Origin: CBDCTM01 sp965222005
GTDB taxonomy: Bacteria > Bacteroidota > Bacteroidia > Chitinophagales > Saprospiraceae
Direction of reading: 5' to 3'
Length of the DNA: 64,000 nt
Assembly: GCA_965222005.1 (NCBI GenBank)
Contig: OZ244935.1
Location: 1,240,001-1,304,000 of the forward strand
The number at the start of each line of letters is the position of its first letter. Within the stretch, counting starts at the first letter, position 1. A program made the position numbers and the translations under genes. Under the pieces are notes generated by a model. That model was not told the DNA's origin. It made no database searches and saw only the letters and a list, made by a program, of their open reading frames with translations. Shown in pieces: positions 23,638 through 31,784 of this stretch.

Positions 23638-26010
23638 TTAAAATTCAATTCGATAGCTCAGTATTGGTATCAGGCCCAACTGCCGCTTTTTGACGATCTG
23701 TTGTTTTTGAACATCAAAGTAGGTATAAGCTACATTGCGCCGGTTGGTCACATTTTGAACATCTAATGCCAAAGTGCTGTTGAAGCCTGCTTTGTAATTT
23801 TTCAAATAAAGCCGAAGATCGATTTTGAAATAAGCTTCCTGCCGGAAACTGAAGCTTTCAGCGTCCAGATAAATGGTTCTGCCAGCCGCCGCAGAAGCAG
23901 ATTCATCAATAGGCGTATCCCGAAAACCACCCAAATATACGCCCCGCAAATTGATGCCCAACCTTTTCTCCCGCATACTTTTTCTCCAATTCCATTCCTT
24001 ACCAGCGGTAGCATTGAAAATATAATTGCCATTAAAGCGCGTATCGCGTTCCAGCCCGTCCCCGCCTGTATATTTGGATTCATACAGTGAAGCATTAATC
24101 AAAAAGTAGTAATCATCTACTAAAAATCGCTGCAAGCTGGTCTCCAGACCATAGTTGCGACCAGCCCCGACGCTATTCAATGCTTCAGGGTTTTCGCGAT
24201 AGCCCTCCACAAAGTTTAGCACAGAAAATGCTGAGCCAGGCTCATCAACAATTGGCACATTGAAAAGTTTTTGATAATACACCTCCGTGCGCCATTGCAA
24301 AGCTCTGAATAGTTGCTGCTGGTATTTGAGTACCCAATGGTGTGCTCGGACAAGCTCTAAAGAATTATTGATTTGCCGGCCCGAGGCATCCACTTCAAAG
24401 TAAAGCTGTGGCGGAGGTAACCGGCTGTGCAAGCCGTAAGCCAATACCAATTGCCATTGTTCGGAAGCTTGCAGCCGTATGCTGGCGCGTGGCTCCAAGA
24501 CAGCGTGGCTGGCCAAGGTATGCTGTGCCAGGTGCAGACCAGCCTGGGCGTACAACACATGACTGAGCTGCTGGTCCGCCAAGACAAAAGGCTCCACCGA
24601 CCAATCAAATTCTTTTCCCTGCCTGAGCAGGCTGTCGCTATTCAAAGAGGTCGTCAAATGGCTATGAAAATCGTAAGTAGTTCGCCTGGTTTCAATACCC
24701 GCTCGAAATTGTAGCGTTGGATTGATTTTTCCTGAAAGTTCGCTCCGAAAGGCAGCCTTTTGTTCTTTCTGCAAATCAACCGATTGCCGGAAGACGTCAA
24801 AAGTATTGCTAAGTCGGTCTTCACGGCGCTCGTGCTCCAGACCAGAGATCAATAGAACATTGTTCCACCGCAATCGTTTGGCCAAAGGCGTCTGGTATTT
24901 GGCACCCACACTACCCATTTTCGAATCGAATCGAATATCATTCCGATCCTTTTCAAATTCCCAGGCAGTCGTATCGCGCTTTGCTTCAAACACATTTTTG
25001 CTATCGCCACCAAAGCCAAAAAAATTGAGAACACCATGCCCTTTAACAGGAAAAGAAAGGTGAAAGGCGAGATCTGCAAAACTGATAGACTCATCGCCCA
25101 GCGGCACGCCCAGGGCATCCAACAGACCCACTGTTGAATAGCGAAAGTTGGCCAGATATGCAGCCCTGTTTTTTGCTAAAGGGCCTTCTGCCGCTGCTTC
25201 CAGCCCGATGAGTCCGGCCTGTGCGGTAAACTCATGCCGCCGATTGTTGCCTCGCCGAAAACGCATATCCATCACACCCGCCAGTGCATTGCCATAGTTG
25301 GCAGGGAAAGCTCCGGTAAGGAAAGTGGAAGCCCCCAGCATTTGTGCGCTCAGCATGTTCACCCCACCGCCATTTTGAGTGGAGCGATCGCTGAAGGTAC
25401 CGGCATTGCTGAGGTGATTGGGGTTGACGATCTCTACGCCTTCCAGCTGCCAGGCCAGGCCTCCGGGAGCATTGCCGCGAATTACCAGGTTATTGGCCTG
25501 GTCATTATCACCAGCCACGCCGGGGTAAGCTTGTGCCAGCCTTGCGGGATCATTAAAAGTAGCCGGAAAGCGCAGTGTTTCTTCCACCGTGATGGTGTAT
25601 TGGCTCAGCCTTGCGGTGCTGGGCTGCAAAGCCCGTCGCGCCCGGACGAGCACTGCATCCAATACCGCTGCATTTTCAACAAGTGCAATTTCAAGTACTA
25701 GTTCTTTGCCGGACTCAACAAGCAGCTCAGGAAGCATAGCAGATTCGTAACCCACATAGCTAACCTCCAGGCTGTGTCGCCCTACGGCTACACTAGCAAT
25801 CACAAAATTGCCAAGGCTATCGGCAACGGTACCCTTGCCCGGCACTATTTGATCCAGTATCAGGCTGGCACCTGACAGTGGTTGGCCGGTAGTACTATCC
25901 AATACCCGCCCTCTAATACTTTGTGTTGGTGTTTGTGAAAGCCCAGCCATTGGAAAAAGCCAAAGGAGTACGAGACTACCAACCCAGAATTTTTTTATTA
26001 AGTACGGCAT
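23638..26010 (-). CDS. TonB-dependent receptor with carboxypeptidase-regulatory-like N-terminal domain
   Basis: About 790 residues from the ATG at 26010 (MPYLIKKFW); longer in-frame starts at 26034 or 26043 lie deeper inside the upstream gene and give a poorer signal peptide. After the signal (cleavage near GLSQTP) comes a CarboxypepD_reg-like domain (about 30-110, IRGRVLDSTTGQPLSGASL), a plug domain (about 140-260, NDPARLAQAYPGVAG, LVIRGNAPGGLAWQLEGVEI) and a 22-strand outer-membrane barrel ending in an aromatic C-terminus (SYRIEF). No SusD partner is adjacent, so it is not a classic SusCD pair. It overlaps the upstream isomerase gene by 35 bp and is therefore translationally linked to it. 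The imported ligand may be a sugar or a sugar conjugate judging by the neighbours (inference). Confidence 0.87.
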   Translation of the reverse strand: MPYLIKKFWVGSLVLLWLFPMAGLSQTPTQSIRGRVLDSTTGQPLSGASLILDQIVPGKGTVADSLGNFVIASVAVGRHSLEVSYVGYESAMLPELLVESGKELVLEIALVENAAVLDAVLVRARRALQPSTARLSQYTITVEETLRFPATFNDPARLAQAYPGVAGDNDQANNLVIRGNAPGGLAWQLEGVEIVNPNHLSNAGTFSDRSTQNGGGVNMLSAQMLGASTFLTGAFPANYGNALAGVMDMRFRRGNNRRHEFTAQAGLIGLEAAAEGPLAKNRAAYLANFRYSTVGLLDALGVPLGDESISFADLAFHLSFPVKGHGVLNFFGFGGDSKNVFEAKRDTTAWEFEKDRNDIRFDSKMGSVGAKYQTPLAKRLRWNNVLLISGLEHERREDRLSNTFDVFRQSVDLQKEQKAAFRSELSGKINPTLQFRAGIETRRTTYDFHSHLTTSLNSDSLLRQGKEFDWSVEPFVLADQQLSHVLYAQAGLHLAQHTLASHAVLEPRASIRLQASEQWQLVLAYGLHSRLPPPQLYFEVDASGRQINNSLELVRAHHWVLKYQQQLFRALQWRTEVYYQKLFNVPIVDEPGSAFSVLNFVEGYRENPEALNSVGAGRNYGLETSLQRFLVDDYYFLINASLYESKYTGGDGLERDTRFNGNYIFNATAGKEWNWRKSMREKRLGINLRGVYLGGFRDTPIDESASAAAGRTIYLDAESFSFRQEAYFKIDLRLYLKNYKAGFNSTLALDVQNVTNRRNVAYTYFDVQKQQIVKKRQLGLIPILSYRIEF

Positions 26011-27028
26011 TCGTTTTTGTTCCTGCAAAATCATCAAAAGCACGTTGAGTAACTTTTATCATGTGATCTGAAATAAATGGAGCCCCTTCTTTAGCTCCCT
26101 GCTCGGCATCTTTAATGCAGCATTCCCACTCCAGCACCGCCCAACCATCATAGCCATACTGGGCTAATTTGCTAAAAATTGCCCTAAAATCTACTTGCCC
26201 ATCGCCCGGCGAACGAAAGCGCCCCGGGCGATTGAGCCAGTTTTGATAACCACCATATACACCTGAGCGGCCTGTTGGATTGAACTCGGCATCCTTAACG
26301 TGAAACATCTTGATGCGCTCATGATAGATGTCGATATAGCTCAGATAATCGAGACATTGCAAAACAAAATGACTGGGATCGTACAACAAATTGCACCGTG
26401 GGTGATTGCCTGTGGCTTCCAAAAAACGCTCGAAGCTGGCTCCGTCGTGCAGGTCTTCGCCAGGATGCACTTCATAGCAAAGATCGACTCCCGCCTCCTC
26501 AAAAGCATTCAGAATGGGGAGCCAGCGCTTGGCCAGCTCTTTAAAAGCTGTTTCCACCAAACCTTGTGGCCGCTGTGGCCAGGGATACACCAAATGCCAT
26601 ACAAAAGCACCTGAAAAAGTGGCATGTGCTTTCAGGCCGAGCTTTTGACTTGCTTTGGCGGCCCATTTGAGTTGCCGTACCGCCCATCGGGTACGGGCTT
26701 TAGGATTGCCCTTGTATTCATCAGGAGCAAAGGCATCGAACAGCAAATCGTAAGCTGGATGTACTGCCACCAATTGCCCCTGGAGATGTGTACTCAACTC
26801 ACTGATTTCCAGGCCATAACTAGCCACACGCCCCTTTAGCTCATCGCAATAGCTTTGGCTGCGGGCAGCCTTTTTCAGGTCGATTAAGCCTGCTTCCCAA
26901 GATGGAATTTGAATGCCCTTGTAGCCTAATCCGGCAGCCCACCGACAGAGGTTGTCGAGCGTATTGAATGGCGGTTTACTTCCTACAAATTGGGCCAAAA
27001 ATATGGCCGGGCCTTTTACATTTTTCAT
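25976..27028 (-). CDS. Sugar phosphate isomerase/epimerase-like TIM-barrel protein
   Basis: 350 residues, xylose-isomerase-like TIM barrel. The metal-site residues are recognisable: Glu in CYEVHPGED, Asp/His in LLYDPSHF, His in KMFHVKDAE and Glu near the end in AVLEWECC. The N-terminus has GLGYKGIQIPSWE, matching strand 1-2 of the family. Members isomerise or epimerise sugars, inositols or 3-keto-sugars. Direct linkage to a Gfo/Idh/MocA oxidoreductase 21 bp upstream is the usual arrangement for sugar or inositol breakdown, and for 3-keto-glycoside routes in Bacteroidota. No signal peptide is seen. Its last 35 bp overlap the start of the TonB receptor gene. Confidence 0.88.
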   Translation of the reverse strand: MKNVKGPAIFLAQFVGSKPPFNTLDNLCRWAAGLGYKGIQIPSWEAGLIDLKKAARSQSYCDELKGRVASYGLEISELSTHLQGQLVAVHPAYDLLFDAFAPDEYKGNPKARTRWAVRQLKWAAKASQKLGLKAHATFSGAFVWHLVYPWPQRPQGLVETAFKELAKRWLPILNAFEEAGVDLCYEVHPGEDLHDGASFERFLEATGNHPRCNLLYDPSHFVLQCLDYLSYIDIYHERIKMFHVKDAEFNPTGRSGVYGGYQNWLNRPGRFRSPGDGQVDFRAIFSKLAQYGYDGWAVLEWECCIKDAEQGAKEGAPFISDHMIKVTQRAFDDFAGTKTNAVLNKKILGW

Positions 27029-27049
27029 AAAACTGAGAAATTGCTCATG

Positions 27050-28201
27050 CTAAAAACGTATCCACTTCTGTCGACTTTTTGAAGATGCTACCACTTTTTC
27101 AATAAAACGCATACCGCGTACTCCATCATCAATTGTCGGAAAGTCCAGGTAAATTTTCTTCGTTTTGCGACCTTTCAGCCGATCGCGCATACAAATGGCA
27201 AAGTTGCGATAAATGTTGGCAAATGCTTCGATATATCCTTCCGGATGGCCTGCGGGGAGGCGGGAATGTGCTTGTGCAGAGGCACATAAGCTGCTACCGG
27301 CCGTGCGTAGTACCTCTATCGGTCTGTCGAGCCATTTGACCAACAGACTATTGGGCGTTTGCTGGCACCAGTCCAATCCACCCTTTTCACCATAGATGCG
27401 GATACGCAGATTATTTTCTTCTCCGGTTGCAATTTGACTAGCCATCAGAACGCCTTTGGCGCCGCCATCAAATTCAAGTAAAACGCTACCATCATCATCC
27501 AGTTGGCGGCCATCAACTATAGCGTTGAGATCGGCGCACAGGCGCTTGATCCGTAGCCCGGTGGTGTATTCGGCGAGATTCTCGGCATGGGTGCCAATAT
27601 CGCCCATCGCACCAGCTGCACCCGCACGGGCGGGGTCGGTGCGCCAATCGGCTTGTTTGTGTTGAGCGGCTTCAAGGCGCGTAGTCAGCCAGCCTTGCGG
27701 ATATTCGACAATGAGCTTGCGCACTTTGCCAATCTTGCCCTTTTGCACCATCCAGCGCGCCTGTTTGACCATTGGATAGCCCGTATAATTGTGCGTGAGC
27801 GCAAACAACAGGCCCGTTCTTTTGACCAGCCGCTGCAGGCTTTTGGCCTCTTTTAAATCAAAGCAGAGTGGCTTGTCACAAACTACATGAAATCCATTTT
27901 CGAGTGCCAGCCTGGCCGGGGCATAGTGCAAGTGATTGGGCGTGACGATGGCCACAAAGTCCATCCGATCGCCAGGTGGAAGCTCTTTTTCCTTTTGGAT
28001 CATTTCTTCAAAATCAGCATAACAGCGGTTGGGTGGCAGATAGAGGTCTTTGCCCGACATCTTCGACCTTTTCGGATCGCTGCTGAATGCGCCACACACC
28101 AGCTCGATCTCGCCATCCAATGCGGCGGCCATTCGGTGTACGGCGCCAATAAAGGCACCGCGCCCGCCACCAATCATACCCATTCGCATTTTCCTACTCA
28201 T
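27050..28201 (-). CDS. Gfo/Idh/MocA family NAD(P)-dependent oxidoreductase
   Basis: 383 residues. The N-terminal Rossmann fold carries the dinucleotide motif MGMIGGGRGAFIGAVHR, and VTPNHLHYAPA and the catalytic CDKPLCFD (EKP-type motif, with D for E) follow. The C-terminal alpha/beta domain includes GDIGTHAENLAEY, with the His used in sugar or inositol oxidation, and ends in a basic tail. No Tat signal is seen, so it is cytoplasmic. It probably oxidises a sugar or polyol hydroxyl to a ketone or the reverse. Spacing to the transporter gene upstream is 5 bp and to the isomerase gene downstream 21 bp, an operon. Confidence 0.9.
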   Translation of the reverse strand: MSRKMRMGMIGGGRGAFIGAVHRMAAALDGEIELVCGAFSSDPKRSKMSGKDLYLPPNRCYADFEEMIQKEKELPPGDRMDFVAIVTPNHLHYAPARLALENGFHVVCDKPLCFDLKEAKSLQRLVKRTGLLFALTHNYTGYPMVKQARWMVQKGKIGKVRKLIVEYPQGWLTTRLEAAQHKQADWRTDPARAGAAGAMGDIGTHAENLAEYTTGLRIKRLCADLNAIVDGRQLDDDGSVLLEFDGGAKGVLMASQIATGEENNLRIRIYGEKGGLDWCQQTPNSLLVKWLDRPIEVLRTAGSSLCASAQAHSRLPAGHPEGYIEAFANIYRNFAICMRDRLKGRKTKKIYLDFPTIDDGVRGMRFIEKVVASSKSRQKWIRF

Positions 28202-28206
28202 TGCCT

Positions 28207-29655
28207 TTAGAGATTAGTATATACAGCGATCATCAGAAAAATAGCGGAAATCAGCATCAGTATCAAAAACAGGGGCCACATGAATTTGAGCCACTTGTCG
28301 TAAGGTATTTTGGCCAGGCCCAGCATGGCCATTAGCACGCCGGAAGTGGGGATGATGGTATTGGAAAAGCCATCGCCACAAGTAAAGGCGAAAACGGCCG
28401 TTTGGCGCGACAGGCCCAGCACATCGGCCAGCGGTGCCATCAGCGGCATGGTAGCTGCCGCCTGTCCGGAGCCGGAGGGGATAAAGAAGTTGAGAAAAGA
28501 CTGGAACACCAGCATGCCTTCAGCAGCGACGAGTTTTGGGAAACTTTCCAGCGACCCGGCAGCAAAGGATATCAGGGTATCCATGATCTGCCCGTCCATA
28601 AGCACCACTTGTATGCCTTTGGCAAAACCCACCACCAGTGCCGCTACCACCATTTCTTCGGTGCCCTTTACGAAAGCTTCGGCAGTTTGGGACACAGTGA
28701 GCTTGCCAAGTATGGCCGCGATGATGCCGATGAGCAGGAAGCCTCCGGCCATTTCGGGGAGCCACCAGCCGAGGCGTTGAACAGCAAATAGGATGAGGAC
28801 AAACAAAAGCGCAGCCATGAGAATTATCCAAATGTGGTACTTTTTAAGGCTGTGTTGTTCAAATTTCATAGATGCCACCTCCAGCTTTTGCCCTGCCAAA
28901 ATGGATGCAGAAGGGTCTTTCTTTATCTTGCTGCCATACCGAAGAATGTAAGCCAGGGTGGCTATCAGGCAACAGGCAAAAAACAATATCCGAAAGCTCA
29001 GAGCACTTCCCAGCGGCACCTCAGCGATGCCCTGTGCAATCTGAACGGTAAATGGATTGGTGGTGGCAGCAGCAAATCCAACATCCGCTGCCAGCATTAC
29101 CAGGGCGAGGCCGTAAATGCGATCATAACCCATTTCATGCGAAACATAGAGAAAGAGCGGCACCAATGGAATCAACTCTTCGCCCATACCTATAGTTGAT
29201 CCCCCGATAGCGATGACCAACATAAGAATGATCGTCATCAAGGGGCCGGAATTGGAGTAGCGCCGCAACAGTGCCTGAATGACCGCAGTGAGGGTGCCGG
29301 TTCGCTGTACGATATTGAACACCCCTCCCACCACAAAGATGAAAAAGATAATATCGGCAGCACCTTCCATGCCTCTGGGTATGGCAGAAAGGAGTTGGAT
29401 AAAACTCACCGGGCTGGCAGTTCCTTCGCCGGATTCTGTTCCCAGCAAAGCAGCCCGGGCAGAAATTTCTTTGGGGATTTCTTTAAAAGTACCGGGAACT
29501 ACTACCGTTCGGGTGAGCGTACCCACCGTTTTTTCGGTGCGCTCATAAGAGCCGGAAGGGATCAGATAGGTGAGCAGGCTGCAAAAGAAGATGACGCCAA
29601 AAAGAAGCACAAAAACATGAGGCACTTTAATTTTTCTGGAAGTGGATGTTTGCAT
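28207..29655 (-). CDS. YfcC-family (DcuC/ArsB-like) transporter
   Basis: 482 residues, about 12 hydrophobic segments. The N-terminus KVPHVFVLLFGVIFFCSLLTYLIPSG split around the first helix, the central GGSTIGMGEELIPLVPLF, FAAATTNPFTVQIAQ and the late LNFFIPSGSGQAAATMPLMAP hairpin are characteristic of the YfcC/C4-dicarboxylate carrier-like family. Members are annotated for arginine/ornithine, short-chain fatty acids or carboxylates, so the substrate here is open. Location within the sugar oxidoreductase operon suggests export or uptake of a carboxylate product (inference). It follows the MFS gene by 51 bp and precedes the oxidoreductase gene by 5 bp. Confidence 0.83.
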   Translation of the reverse strand: MQTSTSRKIKVPHVFVLLFGVIFFCSLLTYLIPSGSYERTEKTVGTLTRTVVVPGTFKEIPKEISARAALLGTESGEGTASPVSFIQLLSAIPRGMEGAADIIFFIFVVGGVFNIVQRTGTLTAVIQALLRRYSNSGPLMTIILMLVIAIGGSTIGMGEELIPLVPLFLYVSHEMGYDRIYGLALVMLAADVGFAAATTNPFTVQIAQGIAEVPLGSALSFRILFFACCLIATLAYILRYGSKIKKDPSASILAGQKLEVASMKFEQHSLKKYHIWIILMAALLFVLILFAVQRLGWWLPEMAGGFLLIGIIAAILGKLTVSQTAEAFVKGTEEMVVAALVVGFAKGIQVVLMDGQIMDTLISFAAGSLESFPKLVAAEGMLVFQSFLNFFIPSGSGQAAATMPLMAPLADVLGLSRQTAVFAFTCGDGFSNTIIPTSGVLMAMLGLAKIPYDKWLKFMWPLFLILMLISAIFLMIAVYTNL

Positions 29656-29706
29656 CGTTCAATGTGGTTGTAGATTCGGGTTCAAAGTAGTTGTGAATAG
29701 GATAAA

Positions 29707-30990
29707 TTATTTCAATTGTTTGTTCAACACATTTCTTTGCTCTTCAATAGGCCTGCGATTCATATACAAAGCGCCAAAAGCAAGGATCAAAATGAGCGGT
29801 ATAACAGCAATTTTTTTCAATATTGCTGGGCCGGCGATCACCTTTGCCAGCGCAAAAGCTCCGGCCTCCTCGCTACCCGCCGCTGCTGCCTGATAGCTCG
29901 CCAAATCGGCTCCCAGGGGCAGCGCACTTAGCAATGCATTGTCATACACCGCACCAATGACCGGCTGAAAGATAAAGGTAGCAAACATGCCCGCCGCTCC
30001 AATCACTGCCAATCCCACAGCACCGGAACGGGGAATATATTCCGAAACGAAGCCCAACATAGTGGGCCAAAAGTAAGTAACGCCCAAGGCAAATATGGCC
30101 GTAGCAACAAACACCGCAGCACCACTCGTGATGCTCATGGCATACAGGCCAATGGCCGACAGGATAGCTGAAACCAGCAATACGCCCGGTGGCGAAAAAC
30201 GATGCACTACCGGCCCCGCCAAACCCCTTCCTACCGCCATGATCCCGCTCACAAACACCAACAAAAGGATGGCGTTGTCCGTCACATTGTCCAGCAGCAC
30301 AGCGATCCACTGGTTGGTGCCCAGCTCCGTAATGGCCGTACCAAACATGCAGAGCACCATAAATAAAAATAGCGGCGAAACCATGGCTTTGTACATATCG
30401 CCGGAGCTGACGCCCCCGGCTACCCGCTCGGTGACGGGAAATCGCTGGCCCCAAAACATAAGCGCATAGATGAGCGTTGGGATCAGCATGGTAGCCATTT
30501 GCCACTGCCAGTTGAGGCCCAGCTTATTCATAAAAAATACCACCAGTCCGCCTACCACCAGCCCGCCGGGAAACCAAATGTGAAAGTGATTGAGTTTGGT
30601 GGTTTTATCTTCCGGATATACCGTAGCGATGAGGGGGTTGCAGGCGGCTTCCACCGTGCCGTTGGCAATGCCGATGAGCAGGGTGGAAAAGAAAAGAGTC
30701 CAAAAGCCCCCTGCAAAGATGGTGAGCAGAATGCCCGCCAGGTGGCTGATAAAAGCGATCCACATCAGCCGCCCCATACCGATCACATCCACCAACATAC
30801 CGCCGAGGATCACAGCCAGCGGAAAGCCAAAAAAAGCCATGCTGTTGATCCAGCCGAGCTCTTCATTGTTGAGGCCAAACTGTATGCCCAGCGGCTCCAA
30901 CATACCGGCGCGGATGGCAAAGGTCATGGAAGTGACCAGCAACGCTACACAACTGGCATTGAAAAGTAAAGCGCGATTGACTGATTTCAT
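29707..30990 (-). CDS. MFS transporter, sugar-type
   Basis: 427 residues with 12 predicted membrane helices. Loop 2-3 carries the MFS signature region (GGMLVDVIGMGRLMWIAF), and ACNPLIATVYPEDKTTKLN matches the Bacteroidota sugar MFS group (FucP/NagP-like). The C-terminal half contains an Ala-rich insertion (SYQAAAAGSEEAGA) between helices 11 and 12. It should import a sugar or related compound across the inner membrane and be the first gene of the minus-strand unit reaching the isomerase and probably the TonB receptor. Start at the ATG at 30990. A terminator-like hairpin 88 bp upstream isolates it from the preceding large gene. Confidence 0.85.
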   Translation of the reverse strand: MKSVNRALLFNASCVALLVTSMTFAIRAGMLEPLGIQFGLNNEELGWINSMAFFGFPLAVILGGMLVDVIGMGRLMWIAFISHLAGILLTIFAGGFWTLFFSTLLIGIANGTVEAACNPLIATVYPEDKTTKLNHFHIWFPGGLVVGGLVVFFMNKLGLNWQWQMATMLIPTLIYALMFWGQRFPVTERVAGGVSSGDMYKAMVSPLFLFMVLCMFGTAITELGTNQWIAVLLDNVTDNAILLLVFVSGIMAVGRGLAGPVVHRFSPPGVLLVSAILSAIGLYAMSITSGAAVFVATAIFALGVTYFWPTMLGFVSEYIPRSGAVGLAVIGAAGMFATFIFQPVIGAVYDNALLSALPLGADLASYQAAAAGSEEAGAFALAKVIAGPAILKKIAVIPLILILAFGALYMNRRPIEEQRNVLNKQLK

Positions 30991-31078
30991 ATTTTAATCA
31001 CTTGATTAATGTTCACACCTGCTTCACCCTCAAAGCCAAATTCCAAAGTAAGAAAATATTGGGAGTTTGAGAAAGCAA

Positions 31079-31116
31079 AAGTGGATTCGGGAAATTCAAT
31101 GCCTCCGAATCCACTT
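31079..31116 (-). terminator. Terminator-like hairpin between the 1477-residue protein gene and the MFS operon
   Basis: A perfect 12-bp stem (AAGTGGATTCGG 31079-31090 with CCGAATCCACTT 31105-31116), 14-nt loop. Read on the minus strand it ends in a TTTT run. It would stop transcription arriving from the large gene to the right before the MFS promoter. Confidence 0.55.
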
Positions 31117-31455
31117 CCTGTAGCTTAGCCGCAACGATCGAATAGCTGCGCATTCAATACCCCGTCATTGATCGCTCTTTACGCACTCCCACCGCTTTCG
31201 CGCCTGCCTGCCACAGGCATGGTTCCTTCACTCATCAATTTGTCGTTTGGTGCCCTGTAAGTGACGGGACAAAATTATTTCTACTTTTTTCGATTTTCTC
31301 AAAATCGAAAAAGCGATTGACTATCAAGGAATAAGCGTTGCGATTTTGGAAAATCTTTGAAAGAAAAAATTGAACTAATTCCGTCAAACTACTTAGGATC
31401 GTTCCGTCACACAATTTGAATTTTTTAATGGTAAAACCCATCAGCTTTGATGCCA

Positions 31456-31542
31456 GCAGGTATTTTTTTGCTGCTGATTTAACAATTGACTTATCCGTCT
31501 TGCAAAAACCTTCTGTCACTTTTTCCCTACAGCGGCAAAAAG
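31456..31542. repeat. Short dispersed repeat, copy 1
   Basis: About 87 bp, from GCAGGTATTTTTTT to CAGCGGCAAAAAG, shared with 37980-38067 and 39766-39853 with a few differences. Outside this block the three loci differ: here the next bases are AACAAAGAAAG, in the others TAACCAAAAAGC. Confidence 0.85.
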
Positions 31543-31599
31543 AACAAAGAAAGTATTTGTCAAAACAGGGTTATTCTGCTTTTGGCTTCCTGCCCGTCC

Positions 31600-31659
31600 G
31601 GTTTACCTGCCGCAGGCACGGTTTACCTGCCGCAGGCACGGTTTACCTGCCGCAGGCAT
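31600..31659. repeat. Triple 20-bp palindromic repeat (REP-like)
   Basis: GGTTTACCTGCCGCAGGCAC occurs three times in tandem (last copy ends in AT). Each unit contains the palindrome CCTGC-C-GCAGG. The next bases GGCAGGCGGGG extend the palindromic character. No spacers, so not a CRISPR. Confidence 0.9.
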
Positions 31660-31784
31660 GGCAGGCGGGGCTCCAAAAGTAGCAAAAGAGCAAACCTTTA
31701 GCTGTTAGCTTCCCAATGCCGCATCTGAAAACGCGATAAAGGGAAGCTAACAGCCAACAGCTGAAGAATTTGGCAAAGTACTAA

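Larger units (their letters stand above)
31117..31784. other. Gene-free spacer with several repeats
   Basis: I see no gene here. It holds a copy of the short dispersed repeat found in both broken genes near 38 and 39.8 kb (31456-31542), a triple 20-bp repeat (31600-31659), and a related motif CCTGCCACAGGCATGG near 31206. A short stretch GAATTTTTTAAnGGTAAAA (about 31417-31435) recurs near 44938 at the other edge of the repeat-rich region. The last 100 bp before the large gene contain an imperfect inverted repeat (AGCTGTTAGCTTCCC near 31699 and GGGAAGCTAACAGCC near 31740) that can act as its terminator. Confidence 0.6.

Noticed and set aside
31600..31659. Three 20-bp palindromic repeats considered as a small CRISPR
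   Set aside because: There are no spacers between units and no cas genes in the window.
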